This document shows positions 32,557 to 42,965 of a stretch of DNA of 64,000 nucleotides, in pieces. The translations under genes and the position numbers were made by a program. Each line of letters opens with the position of its first letter. Within the stretch, counting starts at the first letter, position 1. A model generated the notes under the pieces. The model made no database searches and was not told the origin of the DNA. It was given only the letters and a program-made list of their open reading frames with translations. Origin of the DNA: Pseudomonas poae (lineage in GTDB: Bacteria; Pseudomonadota; Gammaproteobacteria; Pseudomonadales; Pseudomonadaceae); the NCBI GenBank assembly GCA_004000515.1, contig CP034537.1, forward strand, positions 558,001-622,000, given 5' to 3'.

Positions 32557-32722
32557 TTCACTCTGTAATGTCGGAGCTTGAGGAAACATCGCGGACCGAA
32601 ACGTAGCGAGAAAGCGGGCGATAACGCGGCGTTTACTCTTGAGTAAATGAGCTACTGTTGTCCACTTTCGCCGCAGCTAGGTCGGGCGATGTTATCCACA
32701 ACTCAAAGGAAGGGCCCCTGTC

Positions 32723-33308
32723 GTGACTGCCATTAAACTGATCGTTGGCCTGGGAAATCCAGGCGCCGAATACGAACAGACCCGGCATAACGCGGGGGCC
32801 CTTTTTGTTGAGCGCATCGCCCACGCGCAAGGTGTGAACCTTGTGGCCGATCGCAAATATTTCGGCCTGACCGGGCGCTTTTCGCACCAGGGTCAGGATG
32901 TTCGTCTATTGATTCCCACCACCTACATGAACCGCAGCGGCCAGGCTGTCGCGGCGCTTGCGGGTTTCTTTCGGATCAAACCCGAGGAAATCCTGGTGGC
33001 CCATGACGAACTGGATCTGCCACCCGGTGTTGCCAAGCTCAAGCTTGGTGGCGGGCATGGTGGGCACAACGGCCTGCGCGACATCATCGCGCAGTTGGGT
33101 AATCAGAATAATTTCTACCGTCTGCGGCTCGGCATTGGCCACCCAGGCGTTGCCAGTATGGTTTCAAATTTCGTCCTGGGTCGTGCGCCACGCGCCGAAC
33201 AGGAAAAAACTCGATGCCAGCATCGACTTTGCCCTCGGCGTGCTGCCGGATATCTTCGCCGGTGAATGGAACCGCGCGATGAAAAACCTGCACAGCCAGA
33301 AGGCCTGA
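32723..33308 (+). CDS. pth: Peptidyl-tRNA hydrolase; one frameshift near 33207
   Basis: 194-aa enzyme that frees tRNA from stalled peptidyl-tRNAs. Catalytic His and neighbours in [17 protein letters not shown], Asp in [11 protein letters not shown], and [12 protein letters not shown] are present. Removing one A from GGAAAAAACTCG near 33207 gives [20 protein letters not shown] and the normal C-terminus. GTG start at 32723. Essential in relatives, so probably a sequence error. Confidence 0.95.
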
Positions 33309-33329
33309 CTCTTACCGAGGGGAAACACC

Positions 33330-34430
<1,101 letters not shown>

Positions 34431-34447
34431 TCCACACCGCTGCGAAT

Positions 34448-34480
34448 AAAAAGCCGATGCTCTGCATCGGCTTTTTCTTT
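34448..34480 (+). terminator. Terminator after ychF
   Basis: AAAAAGCCGATGC TCT GCATCGGCTTTTT is a perfect stem with A and T runs, 17 bases after the ychF stop. It isolates the secretion locus from ychF transcription. Confidence 0.93.
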
Positions 34481-34565
34481 TAATCCAGACATACTCGCAT
34501 ACACTGTCGACCTCATCTTATAAAACAACTTCCTGCTTAACACCTCGCCCATTCGAACAATTCGC

Positions 34566-34582
34566 CAAGTCTTTAAGACTTG
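34566..34582. promoter_or_regulatory. Palindrome upstream of the hrp activator
   Basis: CAAGTC TTTAA GACTTG, a perfect 6-bp inverted repeat around TTTAA, 170 bases before the hrpR-like gene. It could be a dimeric regulator site; nothing further supports it. Confidence 0.4.
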
Positions 34583-34752
34583 CCTTACGCCAAGTAGAAC
34601 GTATACGACAAACTTCCTCTTGCACTTCCTAAAAGCTTACTCATTCAGGCATTTCGTCACCCCTGCCTTTGCGCAAACTCAATGACAACTTCGATATTTT
34701 CCGTTTTACTTAGCCCTCCATCAAGTGGCAACAGTATTGGAGTGACAACAAT

Positions 34753-35675
34753 ATGTCGGCCCTTAATCAAAACATAAACATGCCTGCTACCGATCTATCT
34801 TTCATTGACTGCCCTCTTATCGAGTCCACTGTCAACAATACTGCAGCGCTTAATATTGACGTTCTGTTACTCGGCGAAACCGGCACAGGCAAAGACACTT
34901 TGGCGCAACGTATACATTGTTTATCCGGGCGCAAAGGAAACTTCGTTGCGGTCAACTGTGCTGCCATACCGGAAACCCTTGCCGAAAGTCAGCTGTTCGG
35001 CGTCAACAGTGGCGCCTATACCGGCGCAATGCAATCGCGAGCCGGATTTGTAGAAGCCGCTCACTTGGGCACCTTGTACCTCGACGAAATCGACAGCATG
35101 CCATTGCCCCTGCAGGCCAAGCTGCTTCGGGTTTTGGAGTGCCGCGGAATCGAGCGCCTGGGTTCGACCCGTTTCATCCAGGTGGATATGCGCGTCATCG
35201 CTTCCGCCCAGCACTCCTTGCAGGACATGGTGGAGCGAGGGGCCTTCCGACGTGACCTGTATTTCCGTCTCAATGTTGTCAGCATCCAACTTCCCCACTG
35301 CGCGAGCGGAGGGAGCGCATCATTCCGTTGTTTCTCGACATGATCAAACAAGAGGCCGACGCCTTTAGATGCCCGACGTTGAAGCCTGCGGGCACACTGC
35401 TGCAGCAACTGCTTTGCCACCGCTGGCATGGCAACGTTCGCGAACTTCGCTCAGCCGCCAAGCGCTTCGTATTGGGCTTGACCCCGATCCCCTTGAACCA
35501 CGAGCCACAAACGAAAGTAAATTTAAAGGCGCAGCTGCAACAAATAGAAAGAGCATTGATTGAAGAGTCCTTGCATCGTCACGAACATAATGTTGACAAA
35601 GCGGCAACAGAGTTGGGCGTTGCCAGGCGCACGCTCTATTATCGAATGAAACAGCTCGAAATACGCTGCAACTAA
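34753..35675 (+). CDS. rspR: Sigma-54 enhancer-binding activator, HrpR/HrpS (RspR) type; one frameshift near 35300
   Basis: 307-aa AAA+ activator without a receiver domain. Walker A GETGTGKD (41-48), the sigma-54 contact loop GAYTGA (87-92, variant of GAFTGA), Walker B TLYLDEID and a C-terminal Fis-type helix-turn-helix (NVDKAATELGVARRTLYYRMKQL). One C missing in CTTCCCCACTG joins LPPLRERRERIIP. In P. syringae HrpR and HrpS act as a pair to start hrpL from a sigma-54 promoter; only one is found here, as in P. fluorescens rsp loci. Target is the hrpL promoter at 52210. Confidence 0.93.
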
Positions 35676-35772
35676 CTTCATAAATACCAGCACACACCGA
35701 GCCAGCAATCATAGACACACACTAACTTAACAATCTGCGAAACATCCAAAAACAAATGCCGACGTATAACTC

Positions 35773-35801
35773 GGAACGCTCCCAACAAAATTAACCACGC
35801 A
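35773..35801 (+). promoter_or_regulatory. Hrp box (HrpL promoter) of the pilin-hrpB-hrcJ-hrpD-hrpE operon
   Basis: GGAACG, 16 bases, CCACGCA: matches the HrpL consensus GGAACC-N15/16-CCACNNA with one change. It lies 92 bases before the small 55-aa gene, leaving a long leader. Confidence 0.85.
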
Positions 35802-35893
35802 CAGAACGAGCACTTTGACGATTGCTCAAGACGCTGCAGGTGCCTAACAAGCGCTGTCAGCATTCCCATCGAGACGTATACAAAGGTGACCCT

Positions 35894-36061
35894 ATGTCTT
35901 CTATTCCTTCTGGCGGTGGCATGAGCAGCGGTGCTCAAGCACAACTGGACCAAATCAACGCCAACAAAGAAAAGAAAGTTGTCGAAGAAGCTGCAAAAAC
36001 AGCGGAGCAAGAGCTCACCACAGCAAAAGCAGGCCGCGTGAAATCTCTGCGATTCGCCTAA
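35894..36061 (+). CDS. Small protein in the hrpA (Hrp pilin) position
   Basis: 55 aa, MSSIPSGGGMSSGAQAQLDQ and then a Lys/Glu/Ala-rich helix ending KSLRFA. It is the first gene behind an hrp box, has a Ser/Gly-rich N-terminus like type III substrates, no cysteines and a long predicted helix, as expected of a Hrp pilin subunit. I cannot recognise similarity to the P. syringae HrpA pilin (about 110 aa), so the call rests on position, size and composition. Ribosome site AAAGGTGA precedes the ATG. Confidence 0.6.
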   Translation: MSSIPSGGGMSSGAQAQLDQINANKEKKVVEEAAKTAEQELTTAKAGRVKSLRFA

Positions 36062-36068
36062 GTAACAG

Positions 36069-36100
36069 CGACCTCCTCGGCAGATCAGGTTGAGGGGGTC
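36069..36100 (+). terminator. Imperfect attenuator-like hairpin after the putative pilin gene
   Basis: GACCTCCTC pairs with GAGGGGGTC across a 13-base loop and no T run follows. Such a partial stop would give more mRNA for the first gene than for hrpB-hrpE, as usual for pilin operons. Confidence 0.4.
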
Positions 36101-36149
36101 ATCACGGTCATCGGGCGCAGCAACCGACAGATGTTCGAGGGAGGTTTAT

Positions 36150-36515
36150 ATGTACATCACCCACACAGGGCTTTCGGAAAACGGCACCTTTGCGACTCAG
36201 GCTCAAACGCCTGCAGCTCTAAGCGGAACTTCCGACATCAACTTCTTCAACGCCCAACTGGGTAACACCGGACAGGCCGGTAACGGCGTCGCGTCCTCCA
36301 CGGCCACGAATCTGTTTACCGTGAGCGCACCTGAATCGATGGCAGCGTCCAAGCGCGTGAAAAGAGGCATGCGCGATACGATGCTCAACAAGCAGTCCAA
36401 GGAAGCCCACGCACTGCCCGAATCGCTTGCCGCTGCGAATCTTGGCGTGGTGCTACAGGTCAAGGTTGCCGGTTTGCTGGTGAAAGGCGTCGATAAAATT
36501 TCCACCATGGGATAG
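36150..36515 (+). CDS. hrpB: Type III secretion inner-rod protein HrpB
   Basis: 121-aa HrpB/YscI-like protein, thought to form the inner rod between the basal body and the pilus. The C-terminal amphipathic helix (ANLGVVLQVKVAGLLVKGVDKISTMG) is the conserved part of the family; the N-terminus is poorly conserved. Strong ribosome site GGGAGG before ATG 36150. Four bases before hrcJ. Confidence 0.82.
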   Translation: MYITHTGLSENGTFATQAQTPAALSGTSDINFFNAQLGNTGQAGNGVASSTATNLFTVSAPESMAASKRVKRGMRDTMLNKQSKEAHALPESLAAANLGVVLQVKVAGLLVKGVDKISTMG

Positions 36516-36519
36516 CCGC

Positions 36520-37273
36520 ATGTATCGCTATCTATCCATCGCATTAATGTGTTTATCGGCGTTGATATTGGCTGGCTGCGGCGAGAGCGTGGAACTTCAT
36601 CGCCAACTGTCAGAGCAGGAAGCCAACGAAGTCATTGCCGAGTTGGCAGACAAGCAGATCCGCGCACAGAAGATTCCGGCAAAGATGGTGTGGTCGTTCG
36701 CGTACGGGCCAATGACATCAGTCGCGCCGTTCGCACGCTGGAAGCCGTTGGACTGCCCAAAGTGGCCCGTTCGACCTTGGGCGACATTTTCCGCAAGGAG
36801 GGAGTGATCTCCACCCCTTGGAAGAACGCGCACGCTACATCTATGCGCTGTCGCAGGAGCTGGAAGCCACCTTGTCGAACATCGACGGCGTGATCGTCGC
36901 GCGCGTGCATGTGGTCTTGCCTGAGCGTGTCGCACCCGGCGAACCGGTGCAGCCAGCGTCCGCGTCCGTGTTCATCAAGCATGACCCGCGCTTGGACCCT
37001 GACAATATTCAACCGCGTGTACGCAGAATGGTCGCCAGCAGCATCCCCGGCATGGCTTCAGCCATAGAAAATACGCAGAAGTTGACCGTTGTTTTCGTGC
37101 CCGCGACGGCCTATCAGGAGCAGCAGCAACTCACCTATCTGGGCCCATTCCTGGTACCGGAGAAAGACCTTGGCTTCTGGCGCACCAGCATCATGGCCCC
37201 CATGATTGCGATCGTGCTGGCAGGCACTTCCTGGCTGTTCTGGCGCCGACGAATCACAACCCCCATTTGGTAG
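36520..37273 (+). CDS. hrcJ: Type III secretion inner-membrane ring lipoprotein HrcJ (SctJ); two frameshifts (near 36683 and 36817)
   Basis: About 251 aa. Lipobox LAGC in the N-terminal signal, YscJ/FliF ring-building domains (SEQEANEVIAELADKQI, VVARVHVVLPE, SASVFIKHD), and a C-terminal transmembrane helix (IMAPMIAIVLAGTSWLFW) followed by RRR. Missing G near 36683 and missing T near 36817 restore AKDGVVVRVRANDI and STPLEERARYIYAL. Confidence 0.93.
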
Positions 37274-37294
37274 AACCCGCTGTCTTACGCGCCC

Positions 37295-37842
37295 ATGAGT
37301 AAAGATCTCAAATGGGTCCAATGGTGGGCCTGCCCTTGGAAAAGTGCCCACCCTGACTGGCCTGCACCGTCGGGTTTTGTGGACATAGCGGCACTTTCTC
37401 ACAGCCAGCATCACCAGGTAGGTCAGCTTTTTGGCATCACGCCTGAGCTCCCTCCTCGCCCTTCTGCCCCCGTGTTGCAATTGGTTCTGAGTCGCGCCCA
37501 ACAACGAGACCTCGTACTTATGCTGGTCAACGAGGTGTGCAACCCCACCCCCGACAGCCGACTGAGTGAGGATCAACGCCTGTGGTGCCAGCGTCTAGCC
37601 AAGGCACTGGCACCCGATTCGACTCCACTGGAGTTCGAGGACCCACTGCACTGCCTACGCGCCTGGGTTTCACCTGCTACATGGCAGCGGTTGCGCCTCA
37701 GCTTTGCCCGTCCCAGGGTGCTTGAGCTGGAGAAGTTTCCCAGGCTCGTCGGCCCCCAAGGCCGCTTGGATACCTTGTGGCAAGCGGCACTCTGGCGCGC
37801 AACGTCCACCCTGTTTAATGCCCCCCACGCCAGCCCCCGTGA
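37295..37842 (+). CDS. hrpD: Type III secretion protein HrpD; probable frameshift in a C run near 37821
   Basis: About 182 aa of poorly conserved sequence between hrcJ and hrpE, the fixed place of HrpD (SctK-like accessory). Direct reading runs far into hrpE; adding a C to the six-C run at 37821-37826 moves it to a frame with TGA at 37840-37842, just before the hrpE ATG, which is the expected layout. Tryptophan-rich N-terminus (WVQWWACPW). Confidence 0.7.
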
Positions 37843-37853
37843 GAAATCCAACC

Positions 37854-38444
37854 ATGTTCTGCGCCAAGAAAATCGAACTGCAAAGCATTGCCCCCAACCA
37901 GCCGACAACGCTGATCCCCCGGGAAGTGCTCGCCGATTACTCCCAGGCCCGTCAGTTGCTCGAACAGGCCCAAGCCCAGGCACAGGTGCTCATACGCCAA
38001 GCCGAAGCACAGTGCGCAAGTGTGCTGGAAACCGCGAGTGAACAATTCTGGGAACGTGCCAACGCCCAGTTGCAGCGCTGGGAGTCGGAGCGCCAAGCGA
38101 TGCATGACAACCTGGAGCAGGTTGCCACCTCAGTGATTAATACAACCCTTAGAAGCTTTCTGGATGAAGCGCTGCCCGCTCAACGTCTCACAGCATTGCT
38201 CAACCAACTGCTGGACGCTCAATTGCCACCGATCAAGGCGACCCTTGTGTGCCATCCACTGGACCGTGAACACGTCGAGCAATGGCTCGCTTGCGTTGGT
38301 GATGTGCCCTGGACACTGCGAGTCGAAAACGACGCCGCCGCCCAGTCGCTGATGCTTGAAACGGAAGACGGCGGATTTCATATCAATTGGGGCGACGCCC
38401 TCGACCAGCTTATTCCCGTCTCGCCCTGCGCTGTCTTCAAGTAA
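37854..38444 (+). CDS. hrpE: Type III secretion stator protein HrpE (SctL)
   Basis: 196-aa FliH/YscL-like regulator of the ATPase HrcN. An N-terminal long Ala/Gln-rich coiled-coil segment (YSQARQLLEQAQAQAQVLIRQ) is followed by the family C-terminal domain ending DQLIPVSPCAVFK. Last gene of the first hrp operon. Confidence 0.87.
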   Translation: MFCAKKIELQSIAPNQPTTLIPREVLADYSQARQLLEQAQAQAQVLIRQAEAQCASVLETASEQFWERANAQLQRWESERQAMHDNLEQVATSVINTTLRSFLDEALPAQRLTALLNQLLDAQLPPIKATLVCHPLDREHVEQWLACVGDVPWTLRVENDAAAQSLMLETEDGGFHINWGDALDQLIPVSPCAVFK

Positions 38445-38491
38445 TCGGCGGCGTTGATATGCACCACTTTTTAACAAATGCGTCAGCCAGT

Positions 38492-38520
38492 GGAACCCGT
38501 CACACACAAGCGGCCACACA
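38492..38520 (+). promoter_or_regulatory. Hrp box of the hrpF-hrpG-hrcC-hrpT-hrpV operon
   Basis: GGAACC, 16 bases, CCACACA: a perfect HrpL consensus, 28 bases before the hrpF ATG. Confidence 0.95.
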
Positions 38521-38548
38521 TGAAGTAGCAACCAACTGGAGAAAACCC

Positions 38549-38785
38549 ATGAGTGGTGATTACCGCGTACTTCCAAAGCTATACCGCCAAATGGCCCACA
38601 CTGAAAAACGCTTAGATGAAATCAGCGCTGGCGCTTTGAACGCCGAAGACAGCGACGAGAGAGCGATGCTCTTCCAACAGATGATCGAGACAAAATCCAG
38701 TCTCGTTTCTGATATGGCGCTGAGCTCGACCTATCAAAGCTACCTGCAAGAGACATTGAAGTTTGCCATCACTAACAGCGCCTGA
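38549..38785 (+). CDS. hrpF: Small type III secretion protein HrpF
   Basis: 78-aa, mostly helical and acidic (MAHTEKRLDEISAGALNAED). Size and place after the second hrp box match HrpF of P. syringae, needed for secretion and pilus function in that system. Ribosome site GGAG is 8 bases before ATG 38549, so I reject the longer upstream frame. Overlaps hrpG. Confidence 0.82.
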   Translation: MSGDYRVLPKLYRQMAHTEKRLDEISAGALNAEDSDERAMLFQQMIETKSSLVSDMALSSTYQSYLQETLKFAITNSA

Positions 38786-39181
38786 CCGTTGGCGCCAACG
38801 AGTGAGCGACTGTTTGAATCGCCGCGAACAGCAAGTCCAACTGTTTGAACAGGATGACGAGATTAGCCTGCATTGCCATGAGCATCAGGTAGTGCTGCGT
38901 GTTCAATTGACTCACCCCGGCCTCGAAATCTACCCCCTCCAGGCCTGGCAACGACTCGGGCAAGCCAGCTTGGCGCACTTCACGGGCGCACTGGCGCTTT
39001 CCCCGTAACCGGCCATCTCTGGCTGGTGCAAAGCCTGGCGCGGGACATTAGCCAGGAGCATCTGCTGAGCGCTCTCGAAGCACTTCTCAACCAGCGCGAC
39101 ACCTGGCGCCGCGTCGTCGCTCGTTTGGCAAGGCCTGGGCGCAAGTTCCAGGCCATACCGTTACGTAAGCCCCTGTACTGA
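38763..39181 (+). CDS. hrpG: Type III secretion accessory protein HrpG; one frameshift near 39001
   Basis: About 139 aa. The first frame ends at a TAA in CCCCGTAACC; adding a base to the C run continues it as VTGHLWLVQSLARDISQEH to a stop at 39181. HrpG is chaperone-like and in P. syringae binds and counteracts HrpV. The start is uncertain: TTG 38763 or GTG 38802. Confidence 0.75.
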
Positions 39182-39196
39182 AACAGAGAATCTGCC

Positions 39197-41342
39197 ATGC
39201 ATAACAAAATCCACAAGCGTTCTGGCTTGCACTCAAGCTCGTCCGTTAAGGTTACAAAATGCGCTAATTGGTACAGCCTGATCGCTCTGCCCCTATTGTT
39301 GTTACCGCTGCATAGCAGCCTCGCTGCCATTCCTGCCGAATGGAAAAACACCGCATACGCCTATGAGGCCGAACACAAACCGCTGCGGGAAGTCCTCGAC
39401 GATTTCGCCCAGACCTTTGGTACCCAGTTGCAGATCGAAGGCCTGCTGGACGGCAACGTCCACGGCAAAATCCGCGCAAACACCCCGCAGTCGCTGCTCG
39501 ATCGTCTGGGCATGGAACACCGCTTCCAGTGGTTCCTGTACAACAACACGCTCTACATCAGTGCCCTGGACCAACAAGAGTCCGCACGCCTGGAAGTGTC
39601 GAGCGAAACCGTGGCGGACCTCAAGCAGGCGCTCACCGACATCGGGCTGCTCGACAGCCGCTTCGGCTGGGGAGAATTACCCGAGGACGGCGTGGTGCTG
39701 GTCTCCGGCCCCAAGCGCTACATCGAGCAGATCAAGCAGTTCAGCAGCCAGCGCCGCTCGGTCGACGAAAAGCAAAGCATACTCACGTACCCCCTGAAAT
39801 TCGCGAACGCAGCCGATCGCCAGATCGATTATCGGGGTGAAAAATGATCATCCCCGGGGTTACCAGCATGCTGCGCGGGCTGCTCGAACCTCGCTCGCCT
39901 TCGGCCACCGCACAGGCTACTCAGGCGCCTTCATCAGGTGCAGCGGTGATTTCACCCATGGCCCAGGGTTTTCCCCGCCTTGGCAACCCGCTGCTGGGCC
40001 AGATGCTCGCCCCACCCAGCAGCCAGGTGCCACTCAACAACGGAATGTCGCTGACGCCCCGCGCGCCGGTGTCGGCGGGGCGCATTCGGGTTGAAGCCGA
40101 TGTGCGCAACAACGCGGTAATGATCTATGACTTGCCGGAGCGCCACGGCATGTACCGCGACCTGATCACCCAACTCGACGTGGCACGCAAACTGGTGGAA
40201 ATCGACGCCATCATCCTTGATATAGAGCGTACCCAGCTGCGCGAGTTTGGCGTTAACTGGGGCTTCCAGAACGGCAATTTCCGGGGTGGGGTCAATAACA
40301 TTGCGCCGGGGACTTCATCGCAATTGTCCATTTCCAACCGGGACGGCTTTTTTGCCGATGTGCGGGCGCTGGAGCGGCGCGGCCTGGCAACCCTGGTATC
40401 GAACCCTACGGTACTGACCCTGGAAAACCAACCGGCGGTGATTGACTTCAACCGCACGCAATACCTCACTGCCGGTACCGAGGTCGCAACTATTTTGCCG
40501 ATCACCGTCGGTACCAGCTTCCAAGTGATTCCACGGGTGATCACCTCGCGGGGCAGTCATCAGATCCACCTGGCGATCGATATCGAAGACGGTAATTTCG
40601 ATGAATCCAACCCTAACCGTATCGGGCCCGATGTACGCAAGGGCGCGGTCAGCACTCAAGCCGTGATGGCGGAAAAACGCTCGCTTGTCGTGGGCGGCTT
40701 CCATGTGACGGAAAACGCGGACACCCTCAACAAGATCCCCCTTCTGGGTGATATTCCCTTGCTGGGCAAGGCACTGTTTTCGTCAACCGAACGCAAGAAC
40801 AATCGCCGCGAGCGCCTGTTCATCATCACCCCCGCGTTATTGGCGATCAGGCCGATCCTTCGCGCTACTTGCCGCAGGCCGACCAGGCAGAACTGCAGGC
40901 GGCCCTCAAGCCCCTGGCCCGCCGCGTGGCGCCTCACGCGCCCGAAATCAAACGCAACGACCTGATCCACGCGTTGGCCACCCTGGTCAGCGGGCAAGTG
41001 CCGACGGCCTTTAAACCAGGCCCGATGCCCCTGGGCCTGGACACCCTGTGTACAACCCGTGACCTGCTTGCGCTTAACACCGAACGTAGCCAGTGGTACG
41101 CCGGTCCTCAATTCAACGTCGCGGTCGTCGTACTGCGCAACCAGTACAACCGTCACGTGCGTATCGATGAAAAAGAGTGCAGCAACTCACAAACCCTGGC
41201 GGTGACTGCCTGGCCACGCGCCTGGCTCAAGCCGGGTGAAGAAGCGGAAGTACTGATCGCCATGCGGCCGTTGGTGAAAGACGAACACATCGGCGTCTCA
41301 CGCCCCTCCTTGATCGCACCCACCGGGAAGCAACCAGAATGA
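39197..41342 (+). CDS. hrcC: Type III secretion outer-membrane secretin HrcC (SctC); two frameshifts (near 39842 and 40845)
   Basis: About 715 aa. Signal peptide ending SSLAAIP, N-terminal secretin domains (LREVLDDFAQTFG; NTLYISALDQQESAR), then the secretin core (VEIDAIILDIERTQLREFGVNWG, RGLATLVSNPTVLTLENQPA, RSLVVGGF, LLGDIPLLGKALFSS). A missing A in GGTGAAAAATG (39840-39844) and a missing G near 40845 split it into three frames. The extra C-terminal part to residue 715 is typical of HrcC. Confidence 0.94.
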
Positions 41343-41542
41343 CCCGCGTACTGTCGAGCGTCACCCTGATAAGCCTGCTGCTGGCGGTGGCCGGCTGTAC
41401 AGCCACCTGCCGGGGCGACTCCTGCTCACGCCCACAATCGAGCGCCGACAAGATGGTGATCTGGTGGCCCGAGCACATGCGCACGCAGCCCGGTCCCTCC
41501 GGAGAACGTTCAGATCACCAGACCATTTCACTGGAACGATGA
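41339..41542 (+). CDS. hrpT: HrpT-like secretin pilot lipoprotein
   Basis: 67-aa lipoprotein with lipobox VAGC (Cys20). Its place after hrcC matches HrpT of P. syringae, a small outer-membrane lipoprotein for HrcC assembly. Overlaps hrcC by ATGA and hrpV by ATGA. Confidence 0.82.
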   Translation: MTRVLSSVTLISLLLAVAGCTATCRGDSCSRPQSSADKMVIWWPEHMRTQPGPSGERSDHQTISLER

Positions 41543-41865
41543 CCTATAACCTGAACGACCTAGTGAGTGGCGCCACCACTCACGTGGCCCTGTCGAAAGG
41601 GGTTGATCTGCTCACAATGACGGCAGGAGCACAACGTGGCCTGGCGTTGCAGATCAACCGTGGGGCGCTGCAAGCCAGGCAAGTAGAGCGTGTGCTGGAA
41701 CGCCGTTTTGAACAGGCATTGGTGTACGACGGTTGTTACGTGTTTGCCAATGCCGACGGCGCGCTGGTGCTCTGGCATAGCGTTGTGCCGGGCGACAGGC
41801 CACTGGAGGACGTCCTAAACCGCTTGCTGTCGCTGGCGGGGCTTGATGCATTGCATCGTCTATAA
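41539..41865 (+). CDS. hrpV: HrpV-like negative regulator of the hrp regulon
   Basis: 108 aa, start ATG 41539 overlapping the hrpT stop. In P. syringae HrpV binds HrpS and lowers hrpL expression; HrpG frees HrpS. Both genes are here in the same operon, so this feedback loop seems kept even though only one activator is present. Converges with hrcU, 3 bases away. Confidence 0.8.
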   Translation: MTYNLNDLVSGATTHVALSKGVDLLTMTAGAQRGLALQINRGALQARQVERVLERRFEQALVYDGCYVFANADGALVLWHSVVPGDRPLEDVLNRLLSLAGLDALHRL

Positions 41866-41868
41866 ATC

Positions 41869-42965
41869 TCAACGTTGATCCAGTTCAGGCAACTCCAGGG
41901 TTTCGCGCTTTGACTCATCATCCAGCTCACGCAAGGTGCGGTAGATAAATGCAACCGCCTGCAATGTATCGCGAGGAATATTCGCGCCCAGCTTATGTGT
42001 GTAGAGCGTGCGCGCCAACCACACGCACTGGATCACTGGGATGTCTGCAGCCTTGGCCCGGTCGATCAATTTCCGAGCCTGGGCGTCAGTGCCCTTCTCC
42101 ACCAACATGGGCAGTGGTGTCTTGCCTGGGCGGTAGTACAAGGCGACCGCAAAGTGGGTCGGGTTGACCACCAACATGTCGGACTCTTCCAACTTGGGCA
42201 ACTTGACCTTGGGTTCCTCATTCGCCATCTCGTAAGCCAGTTGGCGGCGCTGACCCTTGACGTGAGGGTCGCCCTCCATGTCCTTGTACTCCTTGACCAC
42301 TTCCACCTGAGTCATGCGCATGCGCTTGGCAAAGAAGTATTTTGCAGCGCCAGGTCGATCAGTGCCAACACCAGCAATAGCCCAAGGCACACGTGCAGCA
42401 AGTGTCGAAACAACGCGATCAAGGCCAGGATATAGCTCTGTAGATCGCTGCTTGCAAGGCTGATCAACACCCCTAACTCCGGCCCTATCACTGCGTACAG
42501 AATCAGGCTCAGCAGCACCGCCTTGGCCAATCCCATGAGGAGGGTCATCAAGGATTGGCCAGAGAGCATCTGCTTGGCCTGCTTCAACGGATTGAGCCGA
42601 TTGAGATCAGGCTTCAAGGTTTCCGGGGCGAACAGCAACCCGAATTGCAGCCAGCTGCTGATCAGTTTGACGGCAATCGCCACCCCGGCCATCAACAACG
42701 CAAAGGAGAAGAAAACCAGCAGGCTTTCCAGCAAGACTTCCTCCAACGCGCGCACAAACGGTTGGTCCATGCGGCTCATTGGCAGCACCAACAGTTGTTG
42801 AAAACGCTGCATGCTCGGTTCGGCAGTGAATAGGGCAATCTCGCTCAGCGCCGTCAGCACCAGTAGCTTGCCAACGTCCTGGCTCTGCGCAACCTGGCCT
42901 TTCTTGCGTTGATCACGCAGCTTCTTGGGCGTGGCCGCGTGTTTTTTCTCGCCGGAATCACTCAC
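41869..42965 (-). CDS. hrcU: Type III export apparatus switch protein HrcU (SctU); one frameshift near 42340
   Basis: 365 aa, FlhB/YscU family: four hydrophobic helices (about 30-210) and a cytosolic autocleaving domain with the NPTH site (VVNPTHFAVAL). One A missing in the coding-strand CAAAATAC restores ALQKYFFAKRMRM, the join between the two domains. Last gene of the leftward operon. Confidence 0.94.

Larger units (their letters stand above)
34431..34752 (+). other. AT-rich left boundary of the type III locus
   Basis: 322 bases without a gene. It holds the ychF terminator, a 17-base palindrome CAAGTCTTTAAGACTTG at 34566-34582 and, at its end, a ribosome site GGAG 9-10 bases before the activator ATG. 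I see no hrp box and no clear sigma-54 site. The composition is plainly more AT-rich than the housekeeping genes to the left. Confidence 0.75.

Noticed and set aside
34753..41342. Reading the broken hrpR, hrcJ and hrcC frames as a decayed secretion system
   Set aside because: Each break is repaired by 1-2 bases in short runs, and equally frequent breaks occur in essential genes elsewhere in the window.
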